Numbered from the stretch's first letter, positions 9,480 to 21,550 are shown. The stretch: 64,000 nt of DNA from Epiperipatus broadwayi (GCA_028023455.1 JAQFVV010012394.1:23580900-23644899), one strand, 5' to 3'. Notes: generated from the sequence alone by a model not told the origin. Translations and numbers: made by a program.

Positions 9480-11250
9480 CATATTCATAATCAAATTGTG
9501 TTGTTTTTTTTATGTCACTTTAATGGTCTACTACTACCAAATATAGATTCTGCGTCAAATTTTGCTGTAATTAATTTTGGGCTTTCTGAAATTTCTTTGA
9601 AAGCTTCATCAAACCTATAATCATTTAAAAATTGATTTAGACTATTCAGTGCACCTAAAACAAATAGCAGATTCATAGATGAAGATTGCTATATTTTAAT
9701 GACAAAATTTACTTTATTTAAAATATCATACCAAACTCTAATATAACAAATAAATGTAAATGTAGCAATTTTTCATCTAGGCCAGGGGTGACCAAACTTT
9801 TAAACATTGAGGGAAACTTTTTTGGTGAAAATGTACCTGAGGGTGACTGTTTTTTTCACAGCTTTGAAGCAGAATCCAGAAAAAAAAAATATTGTTTTTG
9901 CTGGGACGAAAACTTGGAATGGAAAAAATAACAGTTCGAAGTCCTGGTTTTTTAAGAACGTACTTACGAATTGGTGTTTTTTTTTTTAGAAGGGCTTTTT
10001 AGCTACTCACAAATATTTGTGCCATTTTTAGAAGATATGAACTGATGAATTTTTTTTTCTATAAGATACGAACTGTCGAAGACATTTTACTATGACCACT
10101 ATTAAATTACCTCAACTCCCACTAGTATTATAATTTGTCCATGTCGCTTTTAAAATATTTATTAAATAACAATTATTAAATTACTTATAAATAATTATTT
10201 TCTAGAGCTGGTCCTGAATTTTAAAAAAAATTCAAGAAAATATAGAGAAAAGAAAATTATTGTTTTAGAGTTGTATTTAATTCTTTTCAGCTTCTTCCAA
10301 CTAGGGTTTATTTTTGGGATTGATAATAACATATATTATTTTAAATTTAACTATTTTTAAACAAGAATAATTTTGAACTTTTTTTATTTTTTTATTTTTT
10401 ATATTCAAGTCAGCTCTGAATTTATCACTATAATTTGTCAATGTTCATGTCAGCTTTGCAGTCGACATCTTGCCACTCCTGATCTAGATATTTTGCTTTA
10501 TATTTGAATTGTTTGTCCAGTTTTGAAGAGTCATTACAAATCTCAAATAAAGCATCATATGCTTCAGGCAAATATTTATAAAGAAGTTTTATGCATCATT
10601 TATATTTTCCCACCATGTTTCAGAAATGGCTTTAAGGTTAAATCAATTACATGACCAGTTAAAATATTCCATCAATAAACAGAAGAGGAAAAAAGAATTA
10701 TATATCACTTATATTATATTTTAAAAAACAGTAGTTTCATGATTGCTATTTGCAGCATCATTAACTATCAGGTTTAGGCTATGATTTGAACATAGGACTT
10801 AAAATGCATAGAGATTTAAATCTAAAATTCTTTTTTATAAACCTATATTTTCACTGTGTATATTACAGTCACTATCATATCCCTGATTTTTTAAGTTATT
10901 TATATCTAAATTTAATGTTTTCAGTAAATCAATAAGAAATCTTCTCTCTCCAGTTCACAATTCTGTATGGGTGTCAATTCTTCTGAAAATCATCTACCTT
11001 TTTTCTAAGACATTCTTGGTTGTTCCTTCTCACTCCATTCTATATCTTTCATTTTAATTTTGCATATTTTTACAGGTTTACAATTTCTCAATCCTTCTTT
11101 TCCATCAGGATATTCTCGTTTTTACCAGCAACCAATTAACTATCCTTGTTTTTTTCCCATTTCTTGCAATCTTCCATGCAATCTTCATCATATTGATAAA
11201 TAGCTGCTGCCATCACTATATTCAGGCAGGCATATTAATTTGCAAAGGTA
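9480..11250 (-). pseudogene. Decayed hAT transposase (DUF4371/ZMYM1-like)
   Basis: Minus-strand frames give NQGYDSDCNIHSENIGL, then CSNHSLNLIVNDAANS (10740-10920). These match GQGYDNGANMxGxxxGVQ and CxxHSLNLVVNDAA of DUF4371-type hAT transposases. A C-terminal piece (LNDYRFDEAFKEISESPKLI, 9540-9680) follows on the far side of an inserted element at 9783-10481. Many stops and frame changes make it a pseudogene. The N-terminal zinc-finger region was not resolved; limits are approximate. Confidence 0.7.
9775..10489. mobile_element. Non-autonomous hAT element inserted in a hAT pseudogene
   Basis: The element 9783-10481 begins CAGGGGTGACCAA and ends with the complement of CAGGAGTGGCAAG. Flanks ATCTAGGC and ATCTAGAT are an imperfect 8-bp TSD, the hAT length. 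The interior is AT-rich with no transposase recognised. Confidence 0.6.
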
Positions 11251-12340
11251 TTTCCACGATCTATCACCAACTATATTATCTACAGTATTTTTATATTTAT
11301 TCCTAATATTGAATAATTTCATCTATGTTTATAATCAAAAGCCAGTAATTTGTATCTAGATCAATTTCTGTATATGTCTAACACTTCTTAGTGCTCTTTT
11401 CCGTTTAATTTTGACTATGACATAGTTATTTAATTTCTAGTGACACCATTTGGTAATATCCATATATATCTTCTTTTATTAAAACTTTAATATTTGTAAT
11501 CATTAAATCTTTTATATTACAGAAGTCAGCAGATTTTGTCTGGTTTGTCCCACCCCCAACTAATCGTTATCTTTCAATCATTTTATTGTACTTTTTTTTT
11601 CATCATCTTTGGCATTCATATTACTTTGAACAACAGTCATGTCTTTATTTTTCTATTACTGATAAATTGATTACAATATTTTGTACAATTGTTATACATC
11701 TTCATAATTTGCCATTGTCATAGATGCACAACATTGTATTATTACCAGATCCATTGGTGAATCCCTCACGTGAACTACCAGGACTCTTTCACTTACCAAT
11801 GCTCTATTATATCTTGTGTCCATTCTCACATCATAGTGATGTTTTTTGTCCTTCCCAAATTGTATAACAATATGATTATTCACTGAGTTGTAATTTCCAT
11901 TTGTATGGATTTTGTTTCTGCCAAACTGTTGATAGATAATCCAAACTTTTTAACTTACGGCTCATCAATCTCAATTCACCAATTCCTTTAATACTTACTA
12001 ATGTTTGAATATATCTTCTGTGAGGCAACATGTCAACACCAAGATACTGCATTGAGTATTACAATGAATTTACATTAACAGTTTATCTTCCTGGTTACAT
12101 ACATTGTAATGTGATTATCAAATTAAACTTGTTACACAATTGGAAAAAAAAAGTTTTTTTTCATTTTTCAGATAAAGTTTTGAAAAATTTAATTTTTAAT
12201 CCAATTTAATTTTTCTTGTAACTTTTTATGTTTATTTGAATCAGTCATGAAAGCATTGATTAAATAAATCAGTTAGCACTAGGTGGCAATGTAAGATCAC
12301 TGATTTTTGGCTAATTCGATTTTTTTTACAGAGAATCACA
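11251..12340. other. Intron stretch, no gene recognised
   Basis: A T-rich region that may include the decayed N-terminal part of the neighbouring transposase. A 63-codon minus-strand ORF (11692-11883) has no recognisable motif. Confidence 0.4.
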
Positions 12341-12482
12341 ATAATTGTTATTAAACAATTCAAAACAAAGCAAAACTCTCCATATAGTAGTGCATTCTGG
12401 TATCCATTGATTGCTCTTGTTAGCACAAGATGGCACTACTATATGGAGAGTTTTGCTTTGTTTTGAATTGTTTAATAACTTT
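12341..12482. repeat. Family A palindrome with extended arms
   Basis: The arms read GTTATTAAACAATTCAAAAC then AAAGCAAAACTCTCC, and their complement closes at 12480. The extra outer sequence is not shared by other family A copies, so here the inverted repeat runs past the family boundary. Confidence 0.7.
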
Positions 12483-12595
12483 ATTAGTACTCCAATGACT
12501 TCATTGCTCGAGAGTTCATAAGAAGTTTGAACATTGGAATCAGTTTGATGACCCATGCTTCAGATTCCGGCACTCTTTCACTACACTAAAACATG
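12480..12595 (-). repeat. tRNA-derived SINE, minus copy
   Basis: On the minus strand it contains AATGTTCAAACTTCTTATGA then CTCTCGAGCAATGAAGTCATT, shared with 12670-12795 and 38225-38350. It abuts the family A palindrome. Confidence 0.6.
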
Positions 12596-12669
12596 TAGGG
12601 CAAAAAATTATTAGTCTTTGACAGGAAGATTTATTTATATGGGCATAATTACATTAGTGCATGTATTGC

Positions 12670-12795
12670 CATGTGTGGTAAGATGCAGTGGCAGAGTGGT
12701 GAACCTTGGAGTTCATGTCCATGGATCATGACCCAGCTGCCACTTCTGGTGTTCAAGCTTCTAATGAGCTCTCAAACAATAAAACCATTCAATTA
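12670..12795 (+). repeat. tRNA-derived SINE, plus copy
   Basis: A good A-box TGGCAGAGTGGTG lies near 12690, followed by the shared 3' block GTTCAAGCTTCTAATGAGCT and CAATAAAACCATT. It lies about 100 bases upstream of a DNAAF4 exon. Confidence 0.65.
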
Positions 12796-12903
12796 TTATT
12801 TTTGGTGCACACATTATTGAATAGAGTATTAACAGTACCATTAATTAAAGTAGATAGCACACTGCTTAAATCCATCTGTGAGAATTGTTTGTGTGTTTTG
12901 TAG

Positions 12904-13031
12904 ATTTCAAAAGTATTTTTAAAGAAGAATCTTCCACTACCATTCGAACGTGTGGAAAAATTACTGTTGCATTTACACCAAGAGTATTTCCATCAGCTGC
13001 TCGTGAATCCAAAATACAGGAAGAAGAAGAA
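12904..13031 (+). CDS. DNAAF4: DNAAF4 exon: conserved pre-TPR motif
   Basis: The exon encodes about 42 residues including GKITVAFTPRVFPSAARESK followed by an EEEE run. TPRVFPTALRES-EEEEW is a hallmark of the family just ahead of the TPR domain. The acceptor TTTTGTAG ends at 12903; the donor GTAAGA starts at 13032. Phase 1 in and phase 0 out join both neighbours without a break. It lies about 110 bases after a tRNA-like SINE copy. Confidence 0.95.
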
Positions 13032-14650
13032 GTAAGAGGATGTAGTTTTATACTTTAGTTTTTCATATTACTTTGTAATCGAATGCTATGTCAAATCTCT
13101 ACTATAATTATTCCTCCCCCCCCAAAAAAAAAAAAACTTTTAAAACTAAGAATATTATGACAATTTATTAAAAAATGATTTTGTAGTTGGGGAAATAAAA
13201 AATCTTCAAATAATTGATGCTTATAATTCCTTGGAGAACAAACTATATATAATAAAGTTTAATAGTATTACTGGTCTTTATCTAAATGTAGAGATAAGAT
13301 TTTTGCCTAACTTTCTATATATAAAATTTAATTTTACTACTCAAATTCTATCCCCTAGTGTAAGTTTGAGAAATCAATAACATGCCAAATGGTAATGATT
13401 ATTAAAGCCCTACCCGGGGCTGTTTTGTCCATAATCACAGGTAATATTTGATTTATGGCTTTCATTAATTAGTTTGCTAATCTGCACCTGGATGTTTAAA
13501 TAATGTACATTTTATCCAGAAGTTATATATTACTCTTTTGTATTCTTATGCTAGCTAAAATTCAAAACACCTGTTATAAATTCAAGCCAATTTTCTTGCA
13601 CAGTTATTTAGATCTGACACTAGATGAATAATAATTATACATATTGGTTTCCTCACTTTTTTAAAAATTAAAAAATAAAACTTCAAGCATTATCTTCTTT
13701 AAAAATCATTTTTGCTTACTGAATCAAAAAATAATATATTAAAACATCAAAATTCTTTTCCCCAATGTTTCAATCATTTATTACATATTTTATCAAGAAT
13801 TTAAATAAATACAAAATATTATAAATATGGAATACATTTGTATTTGGCCTTGATGGAAAATTATTTTATTCTCCCTAATATTTTGCCGCCATCTTGTGTA
13901 AGCTTTAGTAATCACTAGATGCTAAAATTTGCTAATGATTAGCAATGGGTGTAAGCTAAGGTCATGTGATGTTTTGTTGATCATGTGATACAAACTAATG
14001 AAATCATATTCTTTCAGAAATGCATTTTTAGGAACATTTTATTATTCTGTATGTTTTTATCAAAATGTTTTTAGGGAATGTTTGAATTTAGGTTTCATTA
14101 TGTATTGTAATGCCATGCATAAACAACAAAAAATGAGAAGTATATATTCATGCTGGAATTTAATATGTGATATAATCTTTTTTAACCGAGTTTATATCTG
14201 AATAGAAAATTAAGTAACAATTTATAGTCTAATGAAAATGATAAAAACATGAGGACAAGGATTTGAACCAATTTATGGAAGCACATCTTTCCAAAAAATG
14301 CATCTTTGGGATTGTTTGCTTTTTATATATGTTTATATGCATCACTCAGAGAACATTTTTCTTCGAATATGTTACCTGGAATTATTTAATAAACTTGCAA
14401 ATACAATTTTAACCTTTCATTTACCAATGAGAAGCCATTCAGTTCTGATAAAAGGATCTATCCTCTTTTGTCTGATCTCCAACCATATTGTAAATAAATC
14501 AACGTTGATATCCATAAAGGCTGAACTTATTATTAGTGGCGATCTTAGTTCACAATTTAATCAAGCAAGGTTAACATTTCATATGTTATTTTAAATATTA
14601 CTAATTTTAACAATACACACACTTAATTACTGCTCCTTAAATATATAACA
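13032..14650. other. Intron stretch, mostly featureless
   Basis: AT-rich. 14325-14420 resembles one arm of the palindrome at 14652-14818 (GAACATTTTTCTTCGAATAT). No coding signal. Confidence 0.4.
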
Positions 14651-14651
14651 T

Positions 14652-14818
14652 ATAAGAATATAATCACTCACTGAACGTTCTTGTTTGAATATGTTATTGG
14701 AATTATTTGTAAGCAGCTTCATAAGAAATTTTTAAAAAATGATTCATTACGAGTCTGCTTATAAATAATTCTAGGTAACATATTTGAACAAAAATGTTCT
14801 GTGAGTGATTATATTCCT
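14652..14818. repeat. Palindromic MITE, about 165 bp
   Basis: Arms TATAATCACTCACTGAACGT and TTGTTTGAATATGTTA pair with their complements at 14770-14818. Related arms occur at 14335-14400, 49070-49110 and 49840-49880. Confidence 0.7.
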
Positions 14819-14849
14819 AAACATTAAAATTATAAATTTTAACTCAGAC

Positions 14850-15059
14850 TAAAATGTAATAATAGATATACAAAGACTGTATAGAGAAAAGTTTTTACAA
14901 AATATGTTTTTAAACAGTATGTGCTTAGATGGCTTTCAAATATTACAAGTCATAGATGTGACTTATAATAGTCAAAAGCCGGCTAAGCACATACTGTTTA
15001 AAAACATATTTTATAAAAGCTTTTTCTCTATATGGACTTTGTATATCTATTATTACATT
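14850..15059. repeat. Palindromic MITE, 210 bp
   Basis: Arms of about 80 bases begin AATGTAATAATAGATATACA and end with the complement at 15059; inner AAACAGTATGTGCTTAG pairs at 14983-15001. Confidence 0.82.
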
Positions 15060-15311
15060 CAAATAGGCTACAGTAGGTCCATTCAGTGCAAGCCAGAGTA
15101 ATCAATGGATGCCAGAAGGCTTGTGCATAAAATCCCTATCTAGTGTCTACTCATCCAATATCCCCAGACTAGTTTCTAGCTTGTGGGATTTTATGCACAA
15201 GCCTTCTGGCATCCATTGATTACTCTGGCTTGCACTAAGTGGCACTACTGTATGGAGAGTTTTTACCTGTTTTAATAACAGTTATGAGCAAGCATGGTTT
15301 ATTATTACATT
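15048..15311. repeat. Family A palindrome, 240 bp copy with 12 bp TSD
   Basis: TATTATTACATT at 15048-15059 and 15300-15311 flanks 15060-15299, so it landed at the edge of the 14850-15059 MITE. The right tail keeps GTTATGAGCAAGCAT and then jumps to GGTTT, an internal deletion of the tail. Confidence 0.78.
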
Positions 15312-15855
15312 TCTAAACATTACATATCTAAGCAGTGATAATGAGTTGTTTATGTAGTGTTAAAATTAGTCTATATCCATATTTGAATTTAGAAGTTTCA
15401 TTACTATTGTAGAATAATATGACTGTAAAAAAAAAGAAAAAAAAACAATCTTAGCTTTATGTATTACCACCATATCAAAAACTTACAAACAATACATGAA
15501 AAAACACTTTCTCTATTCATTGCCAAAATTAGTATACCTACCCCCTATCCAAATTACTGTACAAAAATTTAATAAACATTGCTGTCTAATACCTATTAAT
15601 TACTCAATCTTACTATAGATGACAAACTGAAGTAGTATAAGCAGAATTTGTTTTGGATAGCATTTTGTAAACTGATATAATGTGATGTGACTTTGGTCAA
15701 AGACAGAAAATAGAGTATTTCCTCTTTGTTGTGTGTGTTTCCTAGTCATATTCATCAATAGCACTAATCAATCAATTTATAACACTTTTGCTGCTAACTT
15801 CTGGGCTTATATTAACTTGTATGTTAGAAAAATAAGTACACCACAAAAAAAGCAA
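15312..15855. other. Intron stretch, nothing recognised
   Basis: AT-rich sequence with A-tracts; no repeat arms or coding frames recognised. Confidence 0.4.
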
Positions 15856-15974
15856 TGGAATTAATTTTTTTTTTTCCTTATATGTCAAATATGTTGACCG
15901 GGAAGCAAACCTGGGCCAACTGCTTGGAATGCAGCTATGCTACGCTAGGCCACCAACGCTAGACTGGAATTAAT
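15856..15974 (-). mobile_element. Short tRNA-derived SINE with 10 bp TSD
   Basis: TGGAATTAAT at 15856-15865 and 15965-15974 flanks a 99-base insert. On the minus strand it has A-box TGGCCTAGCGT, an anticodon-arm-like CTGCATTCCAAGCAG, B-box CAGGTTTGCTTCCCG and an A-tail after GACATATAAGG. The A-tail and TSD show LINE-driven insertion. Confidence 0.82.
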
Positions 15975-16970
15975 ATTTGAGAAAAGAGAATAAATTTATC
16001 ACATTTTCTATGTAAACATGTTTGTCATGTCTATTAAGAAAAGAATGATTTTTTTATCCATAAATAATATGCTTAGAGCACTTCACTATCCTCCAGTCAT
16101 ATTCAGGGCAATTTAACATTATAATAGGTGATATATATTATATCAGGGTATTTAAATATTCTCTGCGAAAGTGTAAATTATTTAATTTATATAATCGAGT
16201 TTTCAGACAAAGGGATACAAGTCTCTTATTAATAGCGTGCACGTTATTGGCCATGTGCCAGGATTCCTTAATTTTGCACTTTCTATGTCTTTGTTTTTTA
16301 TTATCACTCTGAACAGTAAGAATGCATATAACAAAGAGAGAATTCATTAAATAGTAATTTTTAACCACATGAAGAGATGGGCACAACTTTAGAATTAAGA
16401 AATGTGGAACAAATAATATGTGACAGGAACAAAGCTAATTTAACTCTGGAACATAATGATAGATAAATTACTTTTAAAGGGTAGGGATAAAAATAATACT
16501 GTGTTGAACAAGATCAAATGATGAAAAGTGCGCACTATTAAATTTTTTTATTAATGGATGAACCTGGTACTTTAATGTAATCAGGTACAACTTAAAGAAT
16601 TCATCATGGTTTTTATAAGCACATATTTCTTTTCTAATGCAAATGCATAACAATCAGACCATGTTGATTTTAGGAAATATAGAGTCCAGAACATTACATG
16701 TGTCAAGAATTTTGTATTTTCAATCAGAAACTGCTTTTCCTCAATTGAGGAACCATCAGAAGTAGCAGCAACTTATCACAAAAGTGTATGAACATTCTGA
16801 AGACCCCTCCCCCCCCAAATTAAAATAAAATGAAAAACTAATAGACTTGAGATGAGTTTTGCAATGACTATTCAAACTAATCTGAACCACAATTATGTTC
16901 ATATTTAGAACTTCGTACTCCATTTCACTGTTTACTTGATATTTTATGAAGCTATTTTTTGACTTCTATA
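15975..16970. other. Intron stretch, nothing recognised
   Basis: AT-rich with a short C8 tract near 16809. An 82-codon minus ORF (16138-16386) has no identifiable motif. Confidence 0.4.
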
Positions 16971-16974
16971 GCAA

Positions 16975-17500
16975 ATTTTTCTTCCTAAAATACTTTAACA
17001 TGAAGTCTAATTGTAATTCTGTGATGTGTTCTGTTCTTTGCTATGTGTTTCCAACAAAGTCAATCACTGTTGCACTTCTTTAGAACATTTCTTGTATCAT
17101 CTTTATAGCATAAATGGGATCTCCCATGGAAACCATACTCAAGTTCACCATAAAACATGCATTTAGAAATCTTGTATTGTTTGTTCATTTCACATGATCA
17201 ATCCAACCAAGGTGTGACTATATGATAGTGGTCTCTCTAGTATCATAGCCAGCAAGTTGAAGGATATAATGATTAGTCTTATGATGTTAGTATTGTATTG
17301 TATATTTCAAAATTTTATAGAGCAACTAATACATTTTTTAGCACCTGTAAGTGACATCAATAGAGGGTCCAAATTGCACTTCTATATAATAAATTAGGTA
17401 AAATAATAACTCTGGCTAATTTAGTTGCAAAAGTGGGATGAAATCTCTTATTTTTTGATTTGTTAAAAGCAACAGGAGCACATTAAAATCCATGTTGCCC
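16975..17500 (-). mobile_element. LINE reverse transcriptase C-terminal remnant
   Basis: Minus-strand frames read LPNLLYRSAIWTLY, then LQLAGYDTRETTII, SHLGWIDHV and KCMFYGELEYGFHGRSHLCY. This order (LLYGxExWTLY…RWxGHVxRM…LLYGEL…KDxLK) is the C-terminus of a widespread animal non-LTR family distinct from the RTE copies here. At least three frame changes or stops. Confidence 0.65.
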
Positions 17501-17659
17501 TTCAGCATTTAATTTTGCCTTTCTATCAAAAAAGTTATTCATATTGGCTGCAAATTGATAAGGTACCATAGACATTGTCTAAAATTTAAAAGTTCAAAGA
17601 GGCACAGACGAACTTTTATAAGAAGAATTAAATAATTATTATTTTTTCTTGCTTACTGC

Positions 17660-17875
17660 AGTTATGACACCCATTGTACATTTTAATAACTAATGGATGA
17701 CACATGACAATGCTTAGTAAATCCCTATCCAGAAATGTCATATCCAATATTTCCACACTAGTTTCTAGCTCATAGCTTTCATCAGTGAGGAGCTTTTGAA
17801 TCTGGGACTAGTGTACTTGGATGTTTTGCATTTGATGCATCCTCTAATAGCCATTTTCTCATTTCTTTGTTTTAC
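17660..17875. repeat. Degenerate family A copy
   Basis: Contains AATGTCATATCCAATATTTC, ACTAGTTTCTAGCTCATAGC and TTTTGCATTTGATGCATCC, matching the arm interior at about 75 percent. The second arm is missing. Confidence 0.5.
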
Positions 17876-17879
17876 TATT

Positions 17880-18029
17880 AAACTATTAGCTCAAATTGTC
17901 AAGCGTTGCTAGCCGAGAGGTCATCACAGCCACCTTGCAAGCAAGTAGTTGGTTGGGGACGTTTGTGGGTTTGCCTTTCGGCCGATGCTATGACATATAG
18001 AAAAAAAAAATGAAAAAAAAAACTATTAG
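17880..18029 (+). mobile_element. Short tRNA-derived SINE with 10 bp TSD
   Basis: AAACTATTAG at 17880-17889 and 18020-18029 flanks 17890-18019. A-box TAGCCGAGAGGTC and B-box-like GGGTTTGCCTTTC are present; the tail GACATATAG plus A-tract matches the 15866-15964 SINE, so they are one family. Confidence 0.82.
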
Positions 18030-19929
18030 ATGTTTTCAATCTAAACTAACTTGTTTGTACAGTCATAGATCTGAAATCAGTTTGGTATCTATATTATGGT
18101 ATCCTTAGTTTTTTAATGACCATAGGCATCCCTGATCATTTTTCCAGGATTGCTATAAAACATTGAATTATCAGCACTGATCACCCTCATCACCAGAATA
18201 CTCTCATCAATGGTGATTATTATATTAAAAATAACCAATGAAATCATAACAGTCATCTTTGAGAAAGTTATTCTGCATAGAATATTTTCTTTTTGAATAT
18301 AAAGAGGTGTTAATATTGTTTTTACTTTCTTACATTTCAGTGATGAAGATATCATAGTTATTACTCTTATTAAAGATTTTTTTTTTTTATTTCTGATGAA
18401 AACATGTCTGGAAACATTTTCTTTATTTTGTTTTTTCATTCTTATTCACCTATATCAGTATTATTTCTAAGCATTTAAACCAAATAATACCCTAATATAA
18501 ATATTATATAAGTACTATATTACAACATATGAAAGAGCAAAAGAACATACTAATGTAATTAATACAAATGATAAATTTGCCTTATATATTCATTATTTAA
18601 AATACAATCACAAAATAGATTGTGTAAAAAATATAAAACCTTTAAACTATATTAAAGAACCTAATAAAAGGAAGATTTATGAAACCAATTATATCAAATA
18701 CAATAAACATAATTGTATGAATATATATAAAATATTAATTAATTTAACTAATACTTGGCTAATGATAAATTAATGGAAAATTATATAATATACATTTATA
18801 CAGGATTTTCTTTTCCTTGTACATATTGTATTATTGTTATAATAGATTTTAATTAATTTATATAAAAAAAGATAGATGTCGCTATGTATGCAATTTAGAT
18901 TGAAATTGTAAAATAGTTCCAATACATTGAAAAGTGTAAAAATCAATATTTGCTGAAAAGAGGTTTTCTGTATTATTGTTGTTATTATATATATGTACAA
19001 TTATTGCTATTATATAAAGATATTTTATATTCTATGATTTATTTAAATGTAAGTGTAGTTTTAAATTGTGTTGGTAATTTTTAACTTTTACTGGATTTCT
19101 ACTTTTTCAAGGATAGAGATTTGCTTTGGTGATTAAATTTGTTTCAATTTTATTTTTCAGTTATCTTTTTTCATATTCTCCTTGCAATTGATGTTTTTAT
19201 CTCTATCTAAATGTTTATTTTAACATGTTGATTTCTATGGGTTTGATTTATATTTTTTAAATTGCATCTATCTCAAAATTTTTCTTTTAGACATTTTTCC
19301 TATGAATTTTTTTGTAAACATTTTTGCCCACAAACTTTTTTTTTCACAAAAGTGTCTGATACACTGATAAATAGTTGTCCCAAAACTGCCTCTTCCAAAA
19401 AGCTACTATAAATATGCATGTTTTGGCTAAATTTCTAAGAGCTGAATCATGTTGATAAAATTTTTTCTTACAATTAATTCCTTCATCTAAAATGGAAATC
19501 TATGCAACATGAAGCAATGATATTAGGTGAAAGTAATTTTTTCATATGGTCATATGCAATGCATAGCATCTGTGGTAGTATGCTGGTATAACTGATTGGT
19601 AATTGGTAGAACATTTTTTCCTGCTCAACAGGATTATATTTGAAACACATATTTATTATGTTGGTATTATTTATCAGAATTTGTGTCTGTGTATGGGGGG
19701 GGGGGGTAACCAAATAGTTTGTTATTTGGGAGATCAAATAAATGTCAAGAATAAAACTGAAATCCATGGACATCTGCTTCCGAGTCTGCAGGTCTGTAGC
19801 TACACTAAGCAGGCAGAACAATAATTGGTGATTTTGATAGATCTATTTATTGAATAGAATATTTCTTTGCACTTTAAACATTATCCATCATTATTTATTT
19901 ATTTTTTGCTTTCTTTTCTTCACTTCTAT
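18030..19929. other. Intron stretch, low-complexity AT-rich
   Basis: No gene seen. 18880-18990 shares a weak block (ACATTGAAAAG..., ATATTTGC) with 50620-50670. A G10 tract lies near 19697. Confidence 0.4.
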
Positions 19930-20432
19930 ATCTAGGTCAGGGGTGGGCAAATAGTAGCCCATGTGGCCCACTAAGAGTTTTTATGTGGCCCACAAAGACA
20001 ATCAGAGAAATCCACCTTGAACTGAGATTTCCTTCCTGTGTGCGACCGAAGATTCATCTCGTATTTTCCACTAGCATGGCCACATCAATACATATACACA
20101 GTATAGATACGACATGCAGTGCTTTTCCAGTTGATCTGGTTAATTTCAATTTTGTCTTTGCATTAGCAAATATATACAATTTCCAAATTTAGTGAAACCA
20201 CGAACCCTCCAAAAAAATGTAAAATTGGTGATGAATGTTGTGTGTTGAATGAAGAATGGACAAACAATATTTCTTTGGTAATACAGGGAATAAAGCAATG
20301 TGTTTATTGTGTCATGAAAAAAAAGGTGCAGCTCCCCACTAACCTTCGCTTTCACAAAATGGCCTTCGATGGGGCCCTCCACCAACCTCTGCGGCTACTG
20401 AGCCAAAACAATTGCCCACCCCTGATCTAGGT
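19930..20432 (+). mobile_element. Non-autonomous hAT with BED-like zinc-finger remnant
   Basis: The 487-bp element (19938-20424) starts CAGGGGTGGGCAA and ends with the exact complement. Its flanks are identical 8-bp TSDs, ATCTAGGT (19930-19937 and 20425-20432). The plus strand reads CCVLNEEWTNNISLVIQGIK, QCVYCV and NLRFHK, matching the EW…C-x2-C…NLxxH N-terminal zinc finger of EPM2AIP1/ZBED-type hAT transposases. The catalytic RNase H fold is absent. Confidence 0.88.
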
Positions 20433-20871
20433 GAAAGTTTCCTATACTAATACTAAAGCTATCCAATATGCAAATTTCTTAAATAATTGCAAAAAGATTG
20501 TGTTAAATCCACAATTTCATTTACATGAGGTAACAGCTATGTTAAACAATAAGTAATATAATGAAAGTCAGCCTACAATAATAATAAAATTGAAGTTATT
20601 TATATAAAATTTCCTCTATACTAAATTTATTTTCATGGCATAATGAGCTTAGAGATACTTTAAGTCATATCTCTAGGAGAAGTTTTTTAAAATACACTTC
20701 ACATAAATTTTAATGTATGTTTATTTCTTCAGCTAGTTATCTCTATTTGCCTGATTTTATATTCATCCATCTCTCTATCTATATATATATATTCTGCCTA
20801 TCTATGTCAATAAATCTGCTATTTATTTGCCTATCCATCTGTCTATGTCTGCCTATCTATCTATCTGCCTG

Positions 20872-20872
<1 letters not shown>

Positions 20873-20942
<70 letters not shown>
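20873..20942. repeat. (TA)n microsatellite
   Basis: About 35 uninterrupted TA units, preceded by (CTAT)n-like repeats from 20770. Confidence 0.95.
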
Positions 20943-20947
<5 letters not shown>

Positions 20948-21433
20948 AAATTTTGTAAGGTTAACTACAGTTTCATTTTATTATATATATTATATCATAA
21001 TCTCTTGTATCTGTAGGATTTTAATATACATATCTAATACTTTGATAACATTGTAAAATATCAAGCAAGTAGAAAAATGGACCAGCACAATCTATATGTG
21101 GATATATTTGTGGTTAACTGATTGAGTTATATGGTCATTGCAAAACTCATTAACTGGAATAGTTTTTTTTTTCTCTCTTTTTTTGTGGAGTTAGAATGGC
21201 CAAACTCATTTACGAATGACTGTTTATTATTATTACGACTATAATTCTTAACAAATTGTCCACATTCAGAATCTAGTTATGTATATAATTATATTCATAT
21301 TTTAATCAAATTTCATTTTCAAATAGACTAATTGCTATAATGATAATGATTTTATAATAGAATTATTCTATTTATTTATAAGTCTTAGTAAATAAAAAAT
21401 TATAAATAAATATATATATTTAATATATTTCAG

Positions 21434-21528
21434 TGGTTATATAAACAAAAAGAGGCACAAAAATTATTCAATTGTGATGATCTTCCAGAAGAGGAAAGAG
21501 ACCCTGTTTGGCTTAAAGATAAAGGAAA
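21434..21528 (+). CDS. DNAAF4: DNAAF4 exon: start of TPR domain
   Basis: The exon encodes WLYKQKEAQKLFN and then EEERDPVWLKDKG, matching the human segment that runs from EEEEWLHKQ into KNPEWLKDKGN at the head of the first TPR. The acceptor TATATTTCAG ends at 21433. The donor GT follows AAAGGAAA at 21529, leaving a split Asn codon completed at 25300. This is the shortest exposed linker before the three-TPR array that binds the chaperone C-terminus. Confidence 0.94.
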
Positions 21529-21550
21529 GTACGATCTTGTTTTTATTAAC

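Noticed and set aside
18113-18439. 108-codon minus-strand ORF
   Set aside because: Low-complexity Lys/Ile-rich sequence in AT-rich intron, no motif and no splice context.
19483-19821. 112-codon minus-strand ORF containing a PPPH run
   Set aside because: The proline run comes from a G-tract; no domain recognised and it overlaps another open frame.
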